In this document: positions 1-11,032 of the stretch, piece by piece
How the letters are laid out: each line of letters opens with the position of its first letter
How positions within the stretch are numbered: the first letter of the stretch is position 1
DNA from: Strongylocentrotus droebachiensis
Lineage: Eukaryota > Echinodermata > Echinoidea > Camarodonta > Strongylocentrotidae
Length of the DNA stretch: 64,000 nucleotides
NCBI GenBank assembly: GCA_035222895.1
Contig: JAVYIG010001041.1
Span: 62,001-126,000 of the forward strand
Reading direction: 5' to 3'
Translations under genes and position numbers: made by a program
Notes under the pieces: generated by a model
Told to the model about the DNA's origin: nothing
Database searches by the model: none
What the model saw: only the letters and a program-made list of their open reading frames with translations

Positions 1-390
1 CCATGCATAAAACATTTAATATTTTTAATAACCATGGTTATTAAAAAAATAGTTCAGTCTCCATGGTTACCCCATAGGTTTACATGTTAAAAAATGGTTT
101 GAGCGATCGAGGATACCGTATGTGTGCGAATAATTGGTCGGTAATTTCAATACAATTGAATCTCGATCGATCTTACCGACAATTTTATCTTGCATTGTTG
201 ACATGAAGACGAAAATAAACTTCCAAAAACAAAAAAACAACATCTGCCGATAGATCTTGATCTAAGTTCGTGCCAATATGCATTGCAAAAGTAAAAGAAG
301 GGTGCTTTTGCGAAGCATTCATCACGCCGAAGCCGGTTTCAATCCATTTTAATGTATATATTGTACAAAACTGCCAAGCATTTGAACAGC

Positions 391-470
391 GCGCGATGGC
401 TGAGTGGTGTAAGGCGTTGGTTTAAGATGCATCACTCATTGTACGCAAGAGTTCGACTCTCACCTTCGAC
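391..470 (+). repeat. tRNA-Leu-like relic followed by poly(A)
   Basis: The stretch has an A-box-like segment (tggctgagtggtgtaagg, 395-412) and a B-box-like segment (gagttcgactc, about 451-461) with a long variable region, as in tRNA-Leu. An A run follows at 471. The 5' and 3' ends do not pair into a proper acceptor stem, so I read it as a retroposed tRNA pseudogene or SINE head, not a working tRNA gene. Confidence 0.5.
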
Positions 471-530
471 AAAAAAAAAAAGTATTTTTTATTTTTTATT
501 TTTTAGTCTTATTTTTTTTCGGCATATAAA

Positions 531-695
531 AGTATTAATGACTGCTTTAATATTCGAGAAATAGTTGTTTTTATACGCTCTCGGGAAGGTTACAATTGGG
601 CTATTCCCCTCGGCACGCCTCGGGTAATAGCACAATTCTAACCTTCCCTTGAGCTTATAAAAACAACTATTTCTCTCAAAGCAGTCATTAATACT
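531..695. repeat. Foldback (hairpin) element
   Basis: The left arm begins agtattaatgactgcttt at 531. The right arm ends with its reverse complement, aaagcagtcattaatact, at 695. The arms stay paired with few mismatches (aaatagttgtttttata, gggaaggtta) almost to a centre near 613. The size and structure suit a palindromic MITE. No coding potential is seen. Confidence 0.75.
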
Positions 696-696
696 A

Positions 697-1796
697 TATT
701 ATTATGAATTCTCCATAGGCTTAGACGTTAAGAAATGAGATTTAATATTTTGGCTCTCTGAGACGACCGTGACGGACCTCCAAAAATATCGTTGCCTCTA
801 AAACCCTAAATCTAAATAATAGACCTAATATATATAACAACATAACATAGATCCAGATCCAGCAGTTACCATGGTTACTGCAAACCTGAATAAACATGGA
901 ATGTTTTGCGAGCCTAATTCATTGCGTCACAGCCTTCAGGGAAACATCGACATGTGAGCTGATGAAGTAAAGTGACACCTACATTAACGCGAACTGAGTC
1001 CTAGCCTAGGCCCTAGGCTACGGAAAACATTGACAGTTAAAATTATTAACTGAAAAGTATTAACCATAGTCTAGATCTAGACCTAGTAGATCTAGATTCT
1101 ATACGGTACGTAGATAGTAGAAGTAGTAAAGTTAGCTTTAGTAGACTTTATTGGAGAACTTGTTTAGCACAGGGCTAGATCTACTTCATATTCATAACTC
1201 CTAAGTTAACTCATGAACTGTATTAAGTTAGTAAGTTACACCTTAAGTTAGGCCCTCCTGCAGTCCTAGACTACATAACGTTAGATCTAACGTTATGTTT
1301 GTTTACATTGTTACTTATGCTTAGCTAGTCCAATTGACATTGCTGTTGTTAATGTTGACTGACAGACAGTACTGACAGTGACAGTGACAATGTGACACTG
1401 TGCAGCGACTCACTTAGTCTTACTCTTAGTTTTGCTAACTATGGATGCCTAACAGTTACAGTTAATCGTACTCATATAACTACAATTCAAAACTGGATTT
1501 ACAGTATTCATACCCGCAAAGGCGTCTGCATTGCCACTCCGTCATCATCCTCGATGAATTCCATCGTCCAGCAAGCTTCTTAACTTGTTGTTCTGAACTT
1601 GAAATCCTATATCTTCTCCCTTAATCTTCAGTATTGCAGCTGCGTACGGTGTGTATAAATGCTGCATCGACGTACGTCTGTGCATGTACGATTCGATTTG
1701 GAACTGGCGCGCCCGATCGAGGAGCGTAGACTAGACTCATTCAAGCAGTTTCATTGCTATTTACCGGGAAAATGTCCAGGCCAGGGTGTAAAACGC
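697..1796. other. Non-coding stretch
   Basis: It contains short repeats of tctagatctagacctag (about 1070-1100) and ctgacagtgacagtgac (about 1365-1395). No exon, RNA gene or clear transposon is visible. The small reading frames here have no recognisable composition or splice context. Confidence 0.5.
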
Positions 1797-2395
1797 AAAG
1801 TCGCCGGCGGCGGCCCGGTGTGACCGCGCCGTTTGTCCTACCAGTTTCGTTTGTCCGTCGGACATAATATGCGGGTTTTCTGCTCGCACGGATTGTCCGT
1901 GACTCGCACGGATCGTCCGAGGGACGATACGTGCGGTTTGCTATCCGCACATTTTGTCCCCCCATTGTTTCACGTGTATATTTGATAAAAGGAAGCAACT
2001 CGGCAAATCAATGTATTTAGACTCATTGTAAATCATGTGGTTGACATTTTTTCTAGAAATTACATAATAATAACTCTACAATTTTTTTAAAGCAAATGGG
2101 CCAGTCCTTTTGAAAGTAGAAGTGAATATTTTCTCTAAAACCTTTATTTTATGAAGGCATACTCGTGATATCGGCCCCACAACTGTTGTAATCGATTATA
2201 CTTTTGTACGTGGCTTCGTACATCAACCAAGTCACTACTAGTATATACTCGTGATACAGGCCCCACTCCAAGTATTTGGGGGCGTTTCGAGGTTTAATGA
2301 AGGAGTTAAATGGGAAATAAAAGTGATTAAAAATGGGGTTGAAAGTGAATTGGTAAGGCTAGAGTATTTAAGATAAGGTAGAGCGTAGCACAAAT

Positions 2396-2655
2396 TGGCG
2401 GATGCTCAGGGGGTAGGGGCATTTAATTACGGTCAGATGAGCATGTTTTAATACCTTATTCATGACACTGGCAGGTCACTAATTGGCGTATGGTCCAAGG
2501 GGCGGATTCCCCGGAAGCGCAGGGGTTTTAGGCATTAAAATTAAGGTCAGATTAGCATCCAGGGGCCAGCTTTAGGTCCCAAGGTGGGGTCCAGGGGGCA
2601 GAGCCCCCGGAAGCTCAGGGGTATGGGCATTTAATTACGGTCACATGAGCATACT
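2396..2655 (+). repeat. Three imperfect direct repeats
   Basis: The motif 'gctcaggggtatgggcatttaa' plus a following 'ttacggtcagatgagcat' recurs at about 2403-2445, 2515-2557 and 2613-2652 with small changes. The units are separated by a segment containing cccccggaagc. This is degenerate tandem DNA with no coding sign. Confidence 0.6.
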
Positions 2656-3566
2656 TTCTTTTCTATTTCTTTCTATTTAATTCTCTTTAATATACTTTTT
2701 CAAAAGTGTGTGTGGGGGGGGGGGGGGGGGGGCTTGAGCCCCCAAGCCCGCCGTAGTAGGCCTCTAAATAGTAAATAAGCACATTTCTTGCCTGACTGTA
2801 AATTTTGATATTTGTCATTCTCCCACAAACGCATAAAAAGTATAATTTACTAAAAAGTGTGGAAAATCCCGGAAAATTAGGCCGTTTCAGCAGCATCTGT
2901 AAATCACTGGTATCAAATTAGAACAAAAAAAATCACCTTTAAAGTTTATTTTGGTGGGGGGGGGGGGGTAGCAACTGGCTGATTACTTAGACCTATGGTG
3001 TCGAGGGGCTCTTTCTTTATTTTTGTTCGGTAATAAATATGGTTAGTTTATATGGATGTCACTCAGGCGCGGACATACGGGGGGGCGACGGACCCGCCCC
3101 CCCCCCCCCTCTTTGAAAAAAAAAGAAATGAAAGGAAAGAAAAAGAAAGGAAAGGAAAAAGGAAAGAAAGAAGGCCTGAAAACAAGAGCTAGAAGTGGAC
3201 CAATCAAGGCGCTCACTTATCCGTATCAGGGGGAAAATACACGGGGGCTCGGGGTGAATCAGCCCCTAAAATGCCAAAAAGAGCCCCCGAAAGTCATAAA
3301 AGTAGCTCCCGAAATTTTTAAAGTATTTTTTTTCCCTGATCCGTATATAGGACAAGGCCCTGGGGCAGCTAGCCATACTCCGATATTTGGGTCGTTTTCC
3401 GATCAGAACTAGCCCTTACTATCATTCCAGGATTTTGCTTCAGAACCTGAGACAAAGTCACCCAATCCCTTTAAGTTTCAAAAAGTAGACTTCATTGACC
3501 TGTACATAGGCTTAGGAACCGGGGGTGCTTGGGGGCACAGCCCCCCAAATATATATATATATATAT

Positions 3567-3634
3567 GGGGGGGGGGGGGGGGGGCTCAATGATATCTGAG
3601 CCGGGCTCAGATATCATTGAGCCCCCCCCCCCCT
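3567..3634. repeat. Perfect palindrome flanked by G and C runs
   Basis: The two half-sites ggctcaatgatatctgagcc (3583-3602) and ggctcagatatcattgagcc (3604-3623) are reverse complements around a single base. The palindrome is bordered by a G run on the left and a C run on the right, which extends the stem. It could form a cruciform. A related half-copy (gggctcggttatcatgagccc) follows at about 3648-3668. Confidence 0.8.
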
Positions 3635-4297
3635 CCCATATTTCGGCCGGGCTCGGTTATCATGAGCCCAAAGAATTTATTTCCAGGTGCAAATTAAAGA
3701 CAAAGGAGGATCTCAGAATTATATTTTTTGGGTGGTGCCACATTTCAGTTTTTAAAAATGTCCGTTTATAGGCATTACAATAAAAGTTTTGTTTTTCACG
3801 TTCCTGGGGTATTATTTTTTCCAAAGGTGTTAAATGTGTGTTATTTTAACACCTAGTACTTTGTCTTACTTAATAAAAATAAACTGAATATCTTACAATT
3901 CAACGATTTCTTCAAGTAGGCCTACTTTTATTAATTTCTTCAACTGCTTAAAATTAAGGCTACAAATGCTTTGTTACTGTAGAGCTGTAGTGTGAACAGG
4001 CTACTTAGTAATTCACATTTATAGATTGGTGCACATCATTATGCTTGATCATCCTCTCCTATCTGTTTGTTGTCATTCCTCTGTTAGTCATCCTTTATTT
4101 GCTACCTATGATATTTGAATATTCATTATTTCCTTTTATTATATAAATGAACATGTAAATACATATATATGCAACATAAACCCTGGAGGTTTAAAGTTGT
4201 AAAGCCCAGGGCAGTTCAACACACGCAATCATGAAATAAGGGTGTCTTTATTGAAGTGTCTCTGTAAGTTTAGAACCACGCCCTGTGTCTACCCGCT

Positions 4298-5074
4298 CAG
4301 GGGCGTCGCTGAAGGGGGGGGGGGGGGTGTGAGGTTGAAGCCGGTGGGATTTTTTTTATGTCGGTCGGCCAGCAATTTTTTCCCCTTCGAACTGTGACTT
4401 TTTATCGGACAAAGAAACATTTTTGAAAATTCAGACAATGATTTAGAGTCGGTACAATGAATCGTCTTCTTTTTCTAATAATTTAATGAAACGTTGAAGC
4501 TCCCGCGCTTCGCGCGAGAGGAGGAAAAACTGAATTCAGACAATTAGGGTTAAGAGTAGAGAACGGTATACAACAAATCGTTTTCTTTCTATAATAGATT
4601 AATAAAACGTCTAAGCTTCCGCGCTCCGCGTGGGACGGGGAAACTGAATTTAGACAAGGATTAAGAGTCGAGAACGGTACAACAAATCGTCTTCTTTTCA
4701 TAATAATTTAATGAAACGTCTAAGCTACCGCGCTATGCGCGGGAGGCCTTTCATCCACCCCCTACCCCACCTAGGGAGCGCTTTGCGTGCTCTTTAAGTG
4801 ATTCGCTTGCTCAATACCGCCCCTCCCTTAAATAAGATCCTACCTACGCGCCTGCATTAAAATATATAGCTATGATGCTTACTAAGTTGACGAAATAATT
4901 TGTATATTTATGTCGTCGACGAAAATGACCATTTGCGCATAACAATAGGGTTACATTTTGTAGATATTGGGACATTTAATTTTGTCGGTAATTGGTGGCT
5001 TGTTTTGTCGGTAATCGTTGGCCTCTTTACCCCCCCCCCCCCCCCCCACTGAAAAAGGTCTAGCGACGCCCCTG
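4298..5074. mobile_element. hAT-like MITE with CAGGGGCGTCGCT ends
   Basis: The left terminus caggggcgtcgct (4298-4310) is matched by agcgacgcccctg at 5062-5074. This CAGGG-type inverted end is typical of hAT elements. G and C runs lie just inside each end. The interior holds about three tandem units of roughly 110 bp starting near 4464, 4578 and 4688, each with 'aatcgtcttctttt', 'aatgaaacgt' and a cgcgctnngcgcg hairpin. I could not match 8 bp target duplications, so the insertion is old or its ends are rearranged. Confidence 0.65.
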
Positions 5075-5737
5075 GCGACACATCCGGCCTATACTTGCGT
5101 TTTGTGAGAGGCTCAAGTATCCGGGCCAGCTATTTATAGTTGAGTAATTTTTGAAGAAAAACAAAACGAGTACTCGCTCTCCAATCGTATTGGTTATTTG
5201 GGAATTTCCAATGTCATCAAATATGATTTTTTCCTTTTAACACAATGATTGTTTTGCGACTCAATTCAGGCCTGACTAAATATAATTTTTTTCGTAAGGC
5301 AACAGACAAGTAATTTAGTCATATACCTGATTAACATTTGAAGATTTCCTACACTAATGCCTGGCCGTGCGTAACCCATATTTGAACACTAAGTTGCACC
5401 TGAAATTGCAACATGTGCAATTATAAGCTCAAAATGCTTTCTTTCATACAAATACACCAAAAAAAAAATCCCAAAAGCTTGAATGCATACTATTTTACAA
5501 GATGTAATTAAACAATATGAATGATATTAATGATACACTTACATGTACATGCAAATGCATGATCATTTTTGCGCTTCTTGCTCCCAGCAAGATAGTTTCC
5601 TTCTTCATTTAATTGTGTTGCTGTTGTGAGTTTATATTCATATTTTTGTTATCAAACAGGAATAAATAAATGAATATATAAATACATTTGTACAATGATA
5701 GTTGTACAATGATGATAGAAGAACCGATGAAAATCGC

Positions 5738-5823
5738 AACTGATCTTCCTTAATTCCTTTTCTTCTCTTCCTCTTTGTTTTCTGTCCCTTTCTCTCCTCT
5801 TTCCCTTTCACTTCCCTTCTCCT

Positions 5824-5856
<33 letters not shown>

Positions 5857-7105
5857 TTGCTGAGGGGGGGGGGGGGGGGGTTAGGGGTACAAATCGGGAC
5901 AAATTGCAACTGATCTCCCCTACCTTTCTTCTTCCTCTTTTTCCCCCCTTTCCCTTCCCTTACTTCGCTCTCTCTCTCTCTCATTTAAGTTTGCTGAGGG
6001 AGGCAGGGGCCTTTCGCCCCCTCCCCCCGATCCACACGATGTTGGTGGGATTAATCGCAACTGATCTCTGCCTCTTTTCACCCTTTTCTTTTCTTCTTCC
6101 TCTTTTGTGTTCCATTTTGGCTCTCCTCTTTCCCTTTCCATTCTTTCTCTCTTTTTTTTGGCGGGGAGGGGGTGGGGGTGGTCGGGGAGGGGAGGGGGGA
6201 GGGGGGAGGGGGCAGAGGCAAAGGCCTTTCTCCGCGATCCACATCTTGTTTGCAGGAAAATTGCAACTGATATCCCTTTTTTTCTTTTCTTCTTTTGTTT
6301 CTTTCCCTTTCCTTCCTTCTCTCTTGTTTTGCGGGGGGGGGGAGGCAACAGCATGGGCGGCAAGGCCCTGTCGGACCCCTTTTTCTTTTCTTCTTCCTTT
6401 CCTCTTCTCTCTGCTGTCCCTTTCCCTTCTTTTCCTTCCTTCTCTCTCTCTCTCTTTTTGTTTGCTGAGGGGCCAGGGGAGGGCAGGCAAAGGCCTTTCG
6501 CCCCCGATCCACACCGCGTTGGTGGGAAAAATCACTATTGATCTCCGTACCTTTATTTTTTTCCCCTTCCCCTTCTCTTCTTTTCTCTCTCTTTTAAGTT
6601 TGCTGTAGAAGGGGGGGGGGAGACAAGGGCCATTTGCCCCCCCCCCCCCGATCCCCAACTTGTTGGCGGGAAAATTGCAACTGATATCCCCCTTCTTTTC
6701 TTTTCTTCCCTTTATCTCGTCTTTTCCCTTTTTTCTTTCCCTTCTCTTCCTTCTCTCTTTCTTTTTGCTGGGGGGGGGGGGGGGGCAACAGCCTGGGAGG
6801 CAAAGCCCTTTCGTCCCCCCGATCTTCTTCTTTCCCCTTTTTCTTCTTCTTCTTCCTTTCCCTTTGTCTCTTCTTTTCCTTTCCCTTATTTTCCTTCCTT
6901 CTCTCTCTCTCTCTCTCTCTTTTGCTGAGGGGGGGGGGGGTGGCAAAGGCCTTTCGCCCCCGATCTCCTTTGTTCCCCCCTTTTCTTTTCTTCTTCCTCT
7001 TCTTCCTTTCCCTTACTCTCCGCTTTACCTTCTCTCTCTCTCTCTCTTCATTTTTTGTTGGCGGTTGGGGGTCAAGGCCCTCCCCCCCCCCCCCCCCCCC
7101 CCCTT
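5738..7105 (+). repeat. Purine/pyrimidine tandem array
   Basis: About eight degenerate units of roughly 140-200 bp each carry 'ttgcaactgatctcc', a CTTT/CTTCC pyrimidine block, a (CT)n run, 'ttgctgaggggg' and 'caaaggcctttcgccccc'. Unit heads lie near 5738, 5904, 6055, 6260, 6531 and 6674, with weaker ones near 6820 and 6960. Long open frames on both strands are an effect of the base composition (Pro/Leu/Phe/Ser on one strand, Lys/Arg/Glu on the other) and are not genes. Mirror-type purine tracts like this can form triplex DNA. Confidence 0.85.
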
Positions 7106-7445
7106 GATCCGCGCCGGGAAGACCTGTAGTGTCATCCCTAGCTAGCTGGCAAAGCTGAATATGGGTTATCCAGCTCGTTTCATTCATTAAGTATATTTAT
7201 ACTTGTATTGAATATGTATACGTGTAGACTAGAGTAAGGACATTCGGTGCGGCAGGCGGACTATTGGTGCGAGACCTCTTCCGCACAGATTGTCCGTCGG
7301 ACATTTGAGGCGCGCACGGAATGTCCGACACGGACATTCTGCGCGGATAAAATTCGCACCGATCGTCCGCTCTCGATCGATCTCTAATAGGCGGACGATC
7401 GGTGCGGGTAACATTCTACGCGGTCACACCGGCAGTGACCGACTG

Positions 7446-9235
7446 ATAACCCACCGATTCCCGAGCGGTCTCCTACCAGCCACCGGTTGATTTTAAAGAA
7501 ATTGCCCGGCAGCCTGTCGGTGTTTGGCGGGGCACCAAAATACTGTAACAAACCAGGGTTTTAGTATTGGACGGAGGTTAAGCATTCTCTGTTGTGCGCG
7601 CATACGCTCATGCGCTATAGCAATATTGGGCATCGTTGATTTGGCAACTGCCAAATGAAGGAAAATGAGCATAAATTACATATTTTAATCATGTTGGTGC
7701 AATTATCATGTTTCTTTTGGGGATATTATTTATGTGAAAGTTATCTGATTAAGAATAAGGGGTTGTACTGAAGATTATATTTGATGATTTAATGGAATTA
7801 GCAGAAATGTTGTGTTAAAGTGTTGTTTTACTAACGAGGATATAATTGCCCTTTTATACGTTGCATTTATATATCGGTCTTCCAGCTATTAGTAGATGCG
7901 TTATTTCTGCATTTAAAGCACCTGATATCACTAAAAATATTTCTCACTATACAATGAGAGATGTATTGGCATTTTCCCTCATATTCTATTAGGTGCATAA
8001 TAAAATTATAATCATCAATCCGTCATCACAATGAAATGTCCTAATTTATGATGGTTTGATTTTAATCATAAATGAAAAGTGAGTTTCACATTTCTTATCC
8101 CAAGTTTTCATTTTTGTTTAACCGATATAATTATGTTCTATAGTATGTTGCTCCAAATTTAACAGCCCGAATCATTCCATAAAATGCACTATAAACCTTG
8201 ATATGCCTAGGGGCTGATGCAAATGTATTGTAATTATTAGGCGAAGGGATCATAAGCACCAAGCTATACGCTCACAAAAGGACAACCAAAAGCCGAATAT
8301 GTGTGGGCAAGCAAATGTATTGTATTACTGCACATAATCATATGGTAATCAAGTGATAATCAACTGGGCTGCCGCCGTGGTATGATATCTCACACCTTTC
8401 TATCTGCTATGATGACTCAAACATTATACAATGAAAGACCGAGCACTAAGAAGCATGTCAGTGCAAATGCCCCTGCCTCCCTTTCTTTTATGAATACATT
8501 TGATAAATTGGGTGATGTAATAGAGTAGACCCATACTAGTCACCGACAGAAGTAAATGTGAACTTGCATGTCATGGGACTTTCATACACACAAAAAAACA
8601 TTTCCTGTTCCGAGGTTAGCACTTCTATACATTACTTTATTCACTCAGTCTTTATCATTTCAATTCATTTTATAATCAGTATTTACCACCGGGATATAGA
8701 ACTAAATGAAAATAGAATATATTCATGCAACTTCAACCTAAAACTCGATTACACATGCAACCCGACAAATTAACATTCTCGATGACTGTGATATACACAA
8801 TGAAATGAAATACAGTTTGTATGCTCATTTGACAACTAAATCAAGGACAAATTCTTATTTTAAATCTTTGCTAATGAAACGACATAAATTGTTAGGGATT
8901 GGAGTCCGCTCACTCAAGGCAAATGATGAATATATACTAGTTTGATCATGAGTTGGCAAATGGAAACATCTTTATCTATACCAACAAAAAATCGATTATA
9001 TACATAATCTATATATTTATTTCATTATTATTGATTTATGTCATAATCACTTCATAAAGACGTTAAATACGTCGCAAATATGAGACCTTGAAAAACAGAG
9101 TGTTGAATCTATAAAATCATGAACGTTCTCTTTTATTTGTATATATGTACTGTGGCACATTGTATGAACCATGTAGTTGTGTGATCTAATGTATAAATTA
9201 AAGTTAACATTTAATTTCTTTTAATCTTAAGTATG
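7446..9235. other. AT-rich non-coding stretch
   Basis: No exon, RNA gene or clear repeat is visible. The short frames present lack splice context and recognisable protein features. Confidence 0.5.
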
Positions 9236-9237
9236 TT

Positions 9238-9333
9238 GAATATTAATTTAAATCATTTGTATGTGCCTTGAGCATCTCTAGAGAGGGATATGCTTCGCTT
9301 TATAAATATTATTATTAATATTATTGTTATTAT
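9238..9333 (+). repeat. SINE 3' tail fragment
   Basis: The stretch 'gccttgagcatctctagagagg' then 'ttcgctttataaatattatt' and an (ATT)n run is the tail of a 5'-truncated SINE. A close relative lies at 21098-21163. Confidence 0.6.
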
Positions 9334-10473
9334 ATACGGGTTTCATTTTTAATACATGGAGACGGGTAGCACATTCTGGAGTACAAAAATTTGATATAAA
9401 AAAAATCGTCAAAGTGAGCATATATCTTTGTTTTTATATTGTTAAACATATAAAGAACGAGAAATATTGGAGCATTACAGAAAAATTTGTTCATCGTCTT
9501 ATCATTAAGGCAATGGATGTGTTTACTGTTATTTAAATGTAACATTTACGAAAGGCTTTAATAATGAAATAAAGTCTTAGCTATACGATTCATATATACA
9601 CGTGTGAACAAAATGCTATATGTTTCCCATAAAGTAGGAATAATTTGTTCTTACTTCATTTGATGAATAAGAAAAAGATTTCTTTAACGTTATAGGCCAC
9701 ATGTTGATGCATAGAGATTGGACGCACATTACGGAGTACACAAATGTGATATAAAATAAATCTTCGAAATTTAATAGTGAATATATTTTTCTTTAAATAT
9801 AATACAAATAGCGGTAGAGATTGGAACGTTTCAAAAAAATGTGTCTGTTTACATATTTAGAGCGACTAAATCCTCTGAGTTTATCGTCCTTCCACCTACA
9901 GTTAAGCAATGGGTGTGCTTTCTGTCGTTTATGTTCTTCAATTATGAAATGCGTTACAATTGATATAGAATGTAAGCTATACAAATAATATACATATGTA
10001 TTAACATTTATGATACGTGAAATATAAAAATGAAAATAATCTTGAAAACAGTCTGTAGGAAAAATTTCAGTTGCATCTGAATTTAGCACGTCAAATCCCT
10101 ATGAAAAGGCACATGTATTCCAAATATATGGGTAAAAAATGTTGACTCCAGTATTATTGAAGGAGTAGTCCTCTAAGTTCATGAGAGTCTTATGTTATCA
10201 TGGATATTTCAAGATACCAAATGACATCACTCATAGGATTCTCGTTTCCATTGGTCTCCCGAACTGATTTCTAAATCTATTACTGCTAAACCATCCATGG
10301 TATCCTATTGTTCATGAGAAATTCCTTCAGAGTTTTGCCACACATCATTTTTGATCTCATACTGCTAGATTTGTTAAAGATCACACTTTTCACGTGGCCT
10401 AAATTTTCTTGTTGAAATTTAATTAGATATCTTTAAATAATAAACTCTTAGAGTTTTGACAGCCGAAATTCGT
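9334..10473. other. Region 3' of gene 2
   Basis: This AT-rich stretch lies downstream of the gene 2 stop on the minus strand and probably includes its 3' UTR. Two partly similar segments (about 9355-9430 and 9715-9800: 'gcacattacggagtacacaaatgtgatataaaataaat' type) suggest an old duplication. No gene is visible. Confidence 0.4.
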
Positions 10474-11032
10474 TTATAACCCGCTCATACATTCGTATTC
10501 ATGTGGTGTTTCCGAGTCGGTCTTAATCTTAGACATTTCCTGAAGCCCATTTTTGTGACTCTCATACTGCGGAATATTTCCCCCAACTACATCAGGGTAC
10601 TCATATTCATGTGCTGTATCATAGTCCGTCTCAGGTTGTACCTGAAGACCACATACGGGACTTTCATTATGTGAATTATTCCTTCCAATTACACTATTCT
10701 TAAAGTCCTGGTATTCGTGTGTGATTTCATAGTCGGTCTCAGGGCGTTCTTGAAACTCTGAACCAGTTTGTCCATTGAACCCATTGATAGGTACCTCATA
10801 TCCGTCTCCCTGGGAGTTTACCCCTCGTAATGGTTCGTATACTTGGACTGTAGGGCCATCATTGGGAGTGGTAAGAGCCATGTATGGATCATTCCTGTCA
10901 TGACAATCCGCAGCGTCTGTCATCCGGAGATCATGAACACTAGACGGCTCAAATGTTGGGTTATCTCTCATTCCAGGACTCTCCACAGCCCTTTCGGAGA
11001 CGGCGATACCTTGAGATGACCCGTGCTTGAGC
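10474..11032 (-). CDS. Gene 2 last exon: tyrosine-rich cytoplasmic tail
   Basis: The acceptor ATAAG is at about 11033, read in phase 2 after the membrane exon; the stop TAA is at 10476-10474. About 186 residues, acidic and polar, contain DNPTFE, NDPYMALTTP, VQVYEPLRG, GDGYEVPIN, two PETDY..HEY repeats (YEITHEYQDF and YDTAHEYEY), PQYES and a final HEYECMSGL. YMAL and YEPL are separated by 11 residues, an ITAM-like spacing. The exon is homologous to the gene 3 tail at 61876-62446. Confidence 0.85.

Larger units (their letters stand above)
1797..7445. mobile_element. Candidate large DNA element with GTCCG-rich inverted ends
   Basis: The left end (1797-1945) and right end (7228-7445) are in inverted orientation and share ccggtgtgaccgcg (about 1816-1829, and the complement at about 7418-7431). 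Both carry several copies of a gcacggattgtccg-type motif and the near-palindrome gtccgtcggacat. No transposase frame is seen between them; the interior is other repeats. I infer a non-autonomous transposon with complex subterminal repeats, or two related solo ends. No target-site duplication could be fixed, so the exact ends are uncertain. Confidence 0.45.

Noticed and set aside
391..470. Functional tRNA-Leu gene
   Set aside because: The acceptor ends do not pair and an A run follows, so it is a retroposed relic.
4298..5074. Recent hAT insertion
   Set aside because: The ends fit hAT, but no 8 bp target duplication is present, so 'recent' is not supported.
5775..7187. Long open frames of 144-321 codons on both strands
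   Set aside because: They are low-complexity by-products of the purine/pyrimidine array.
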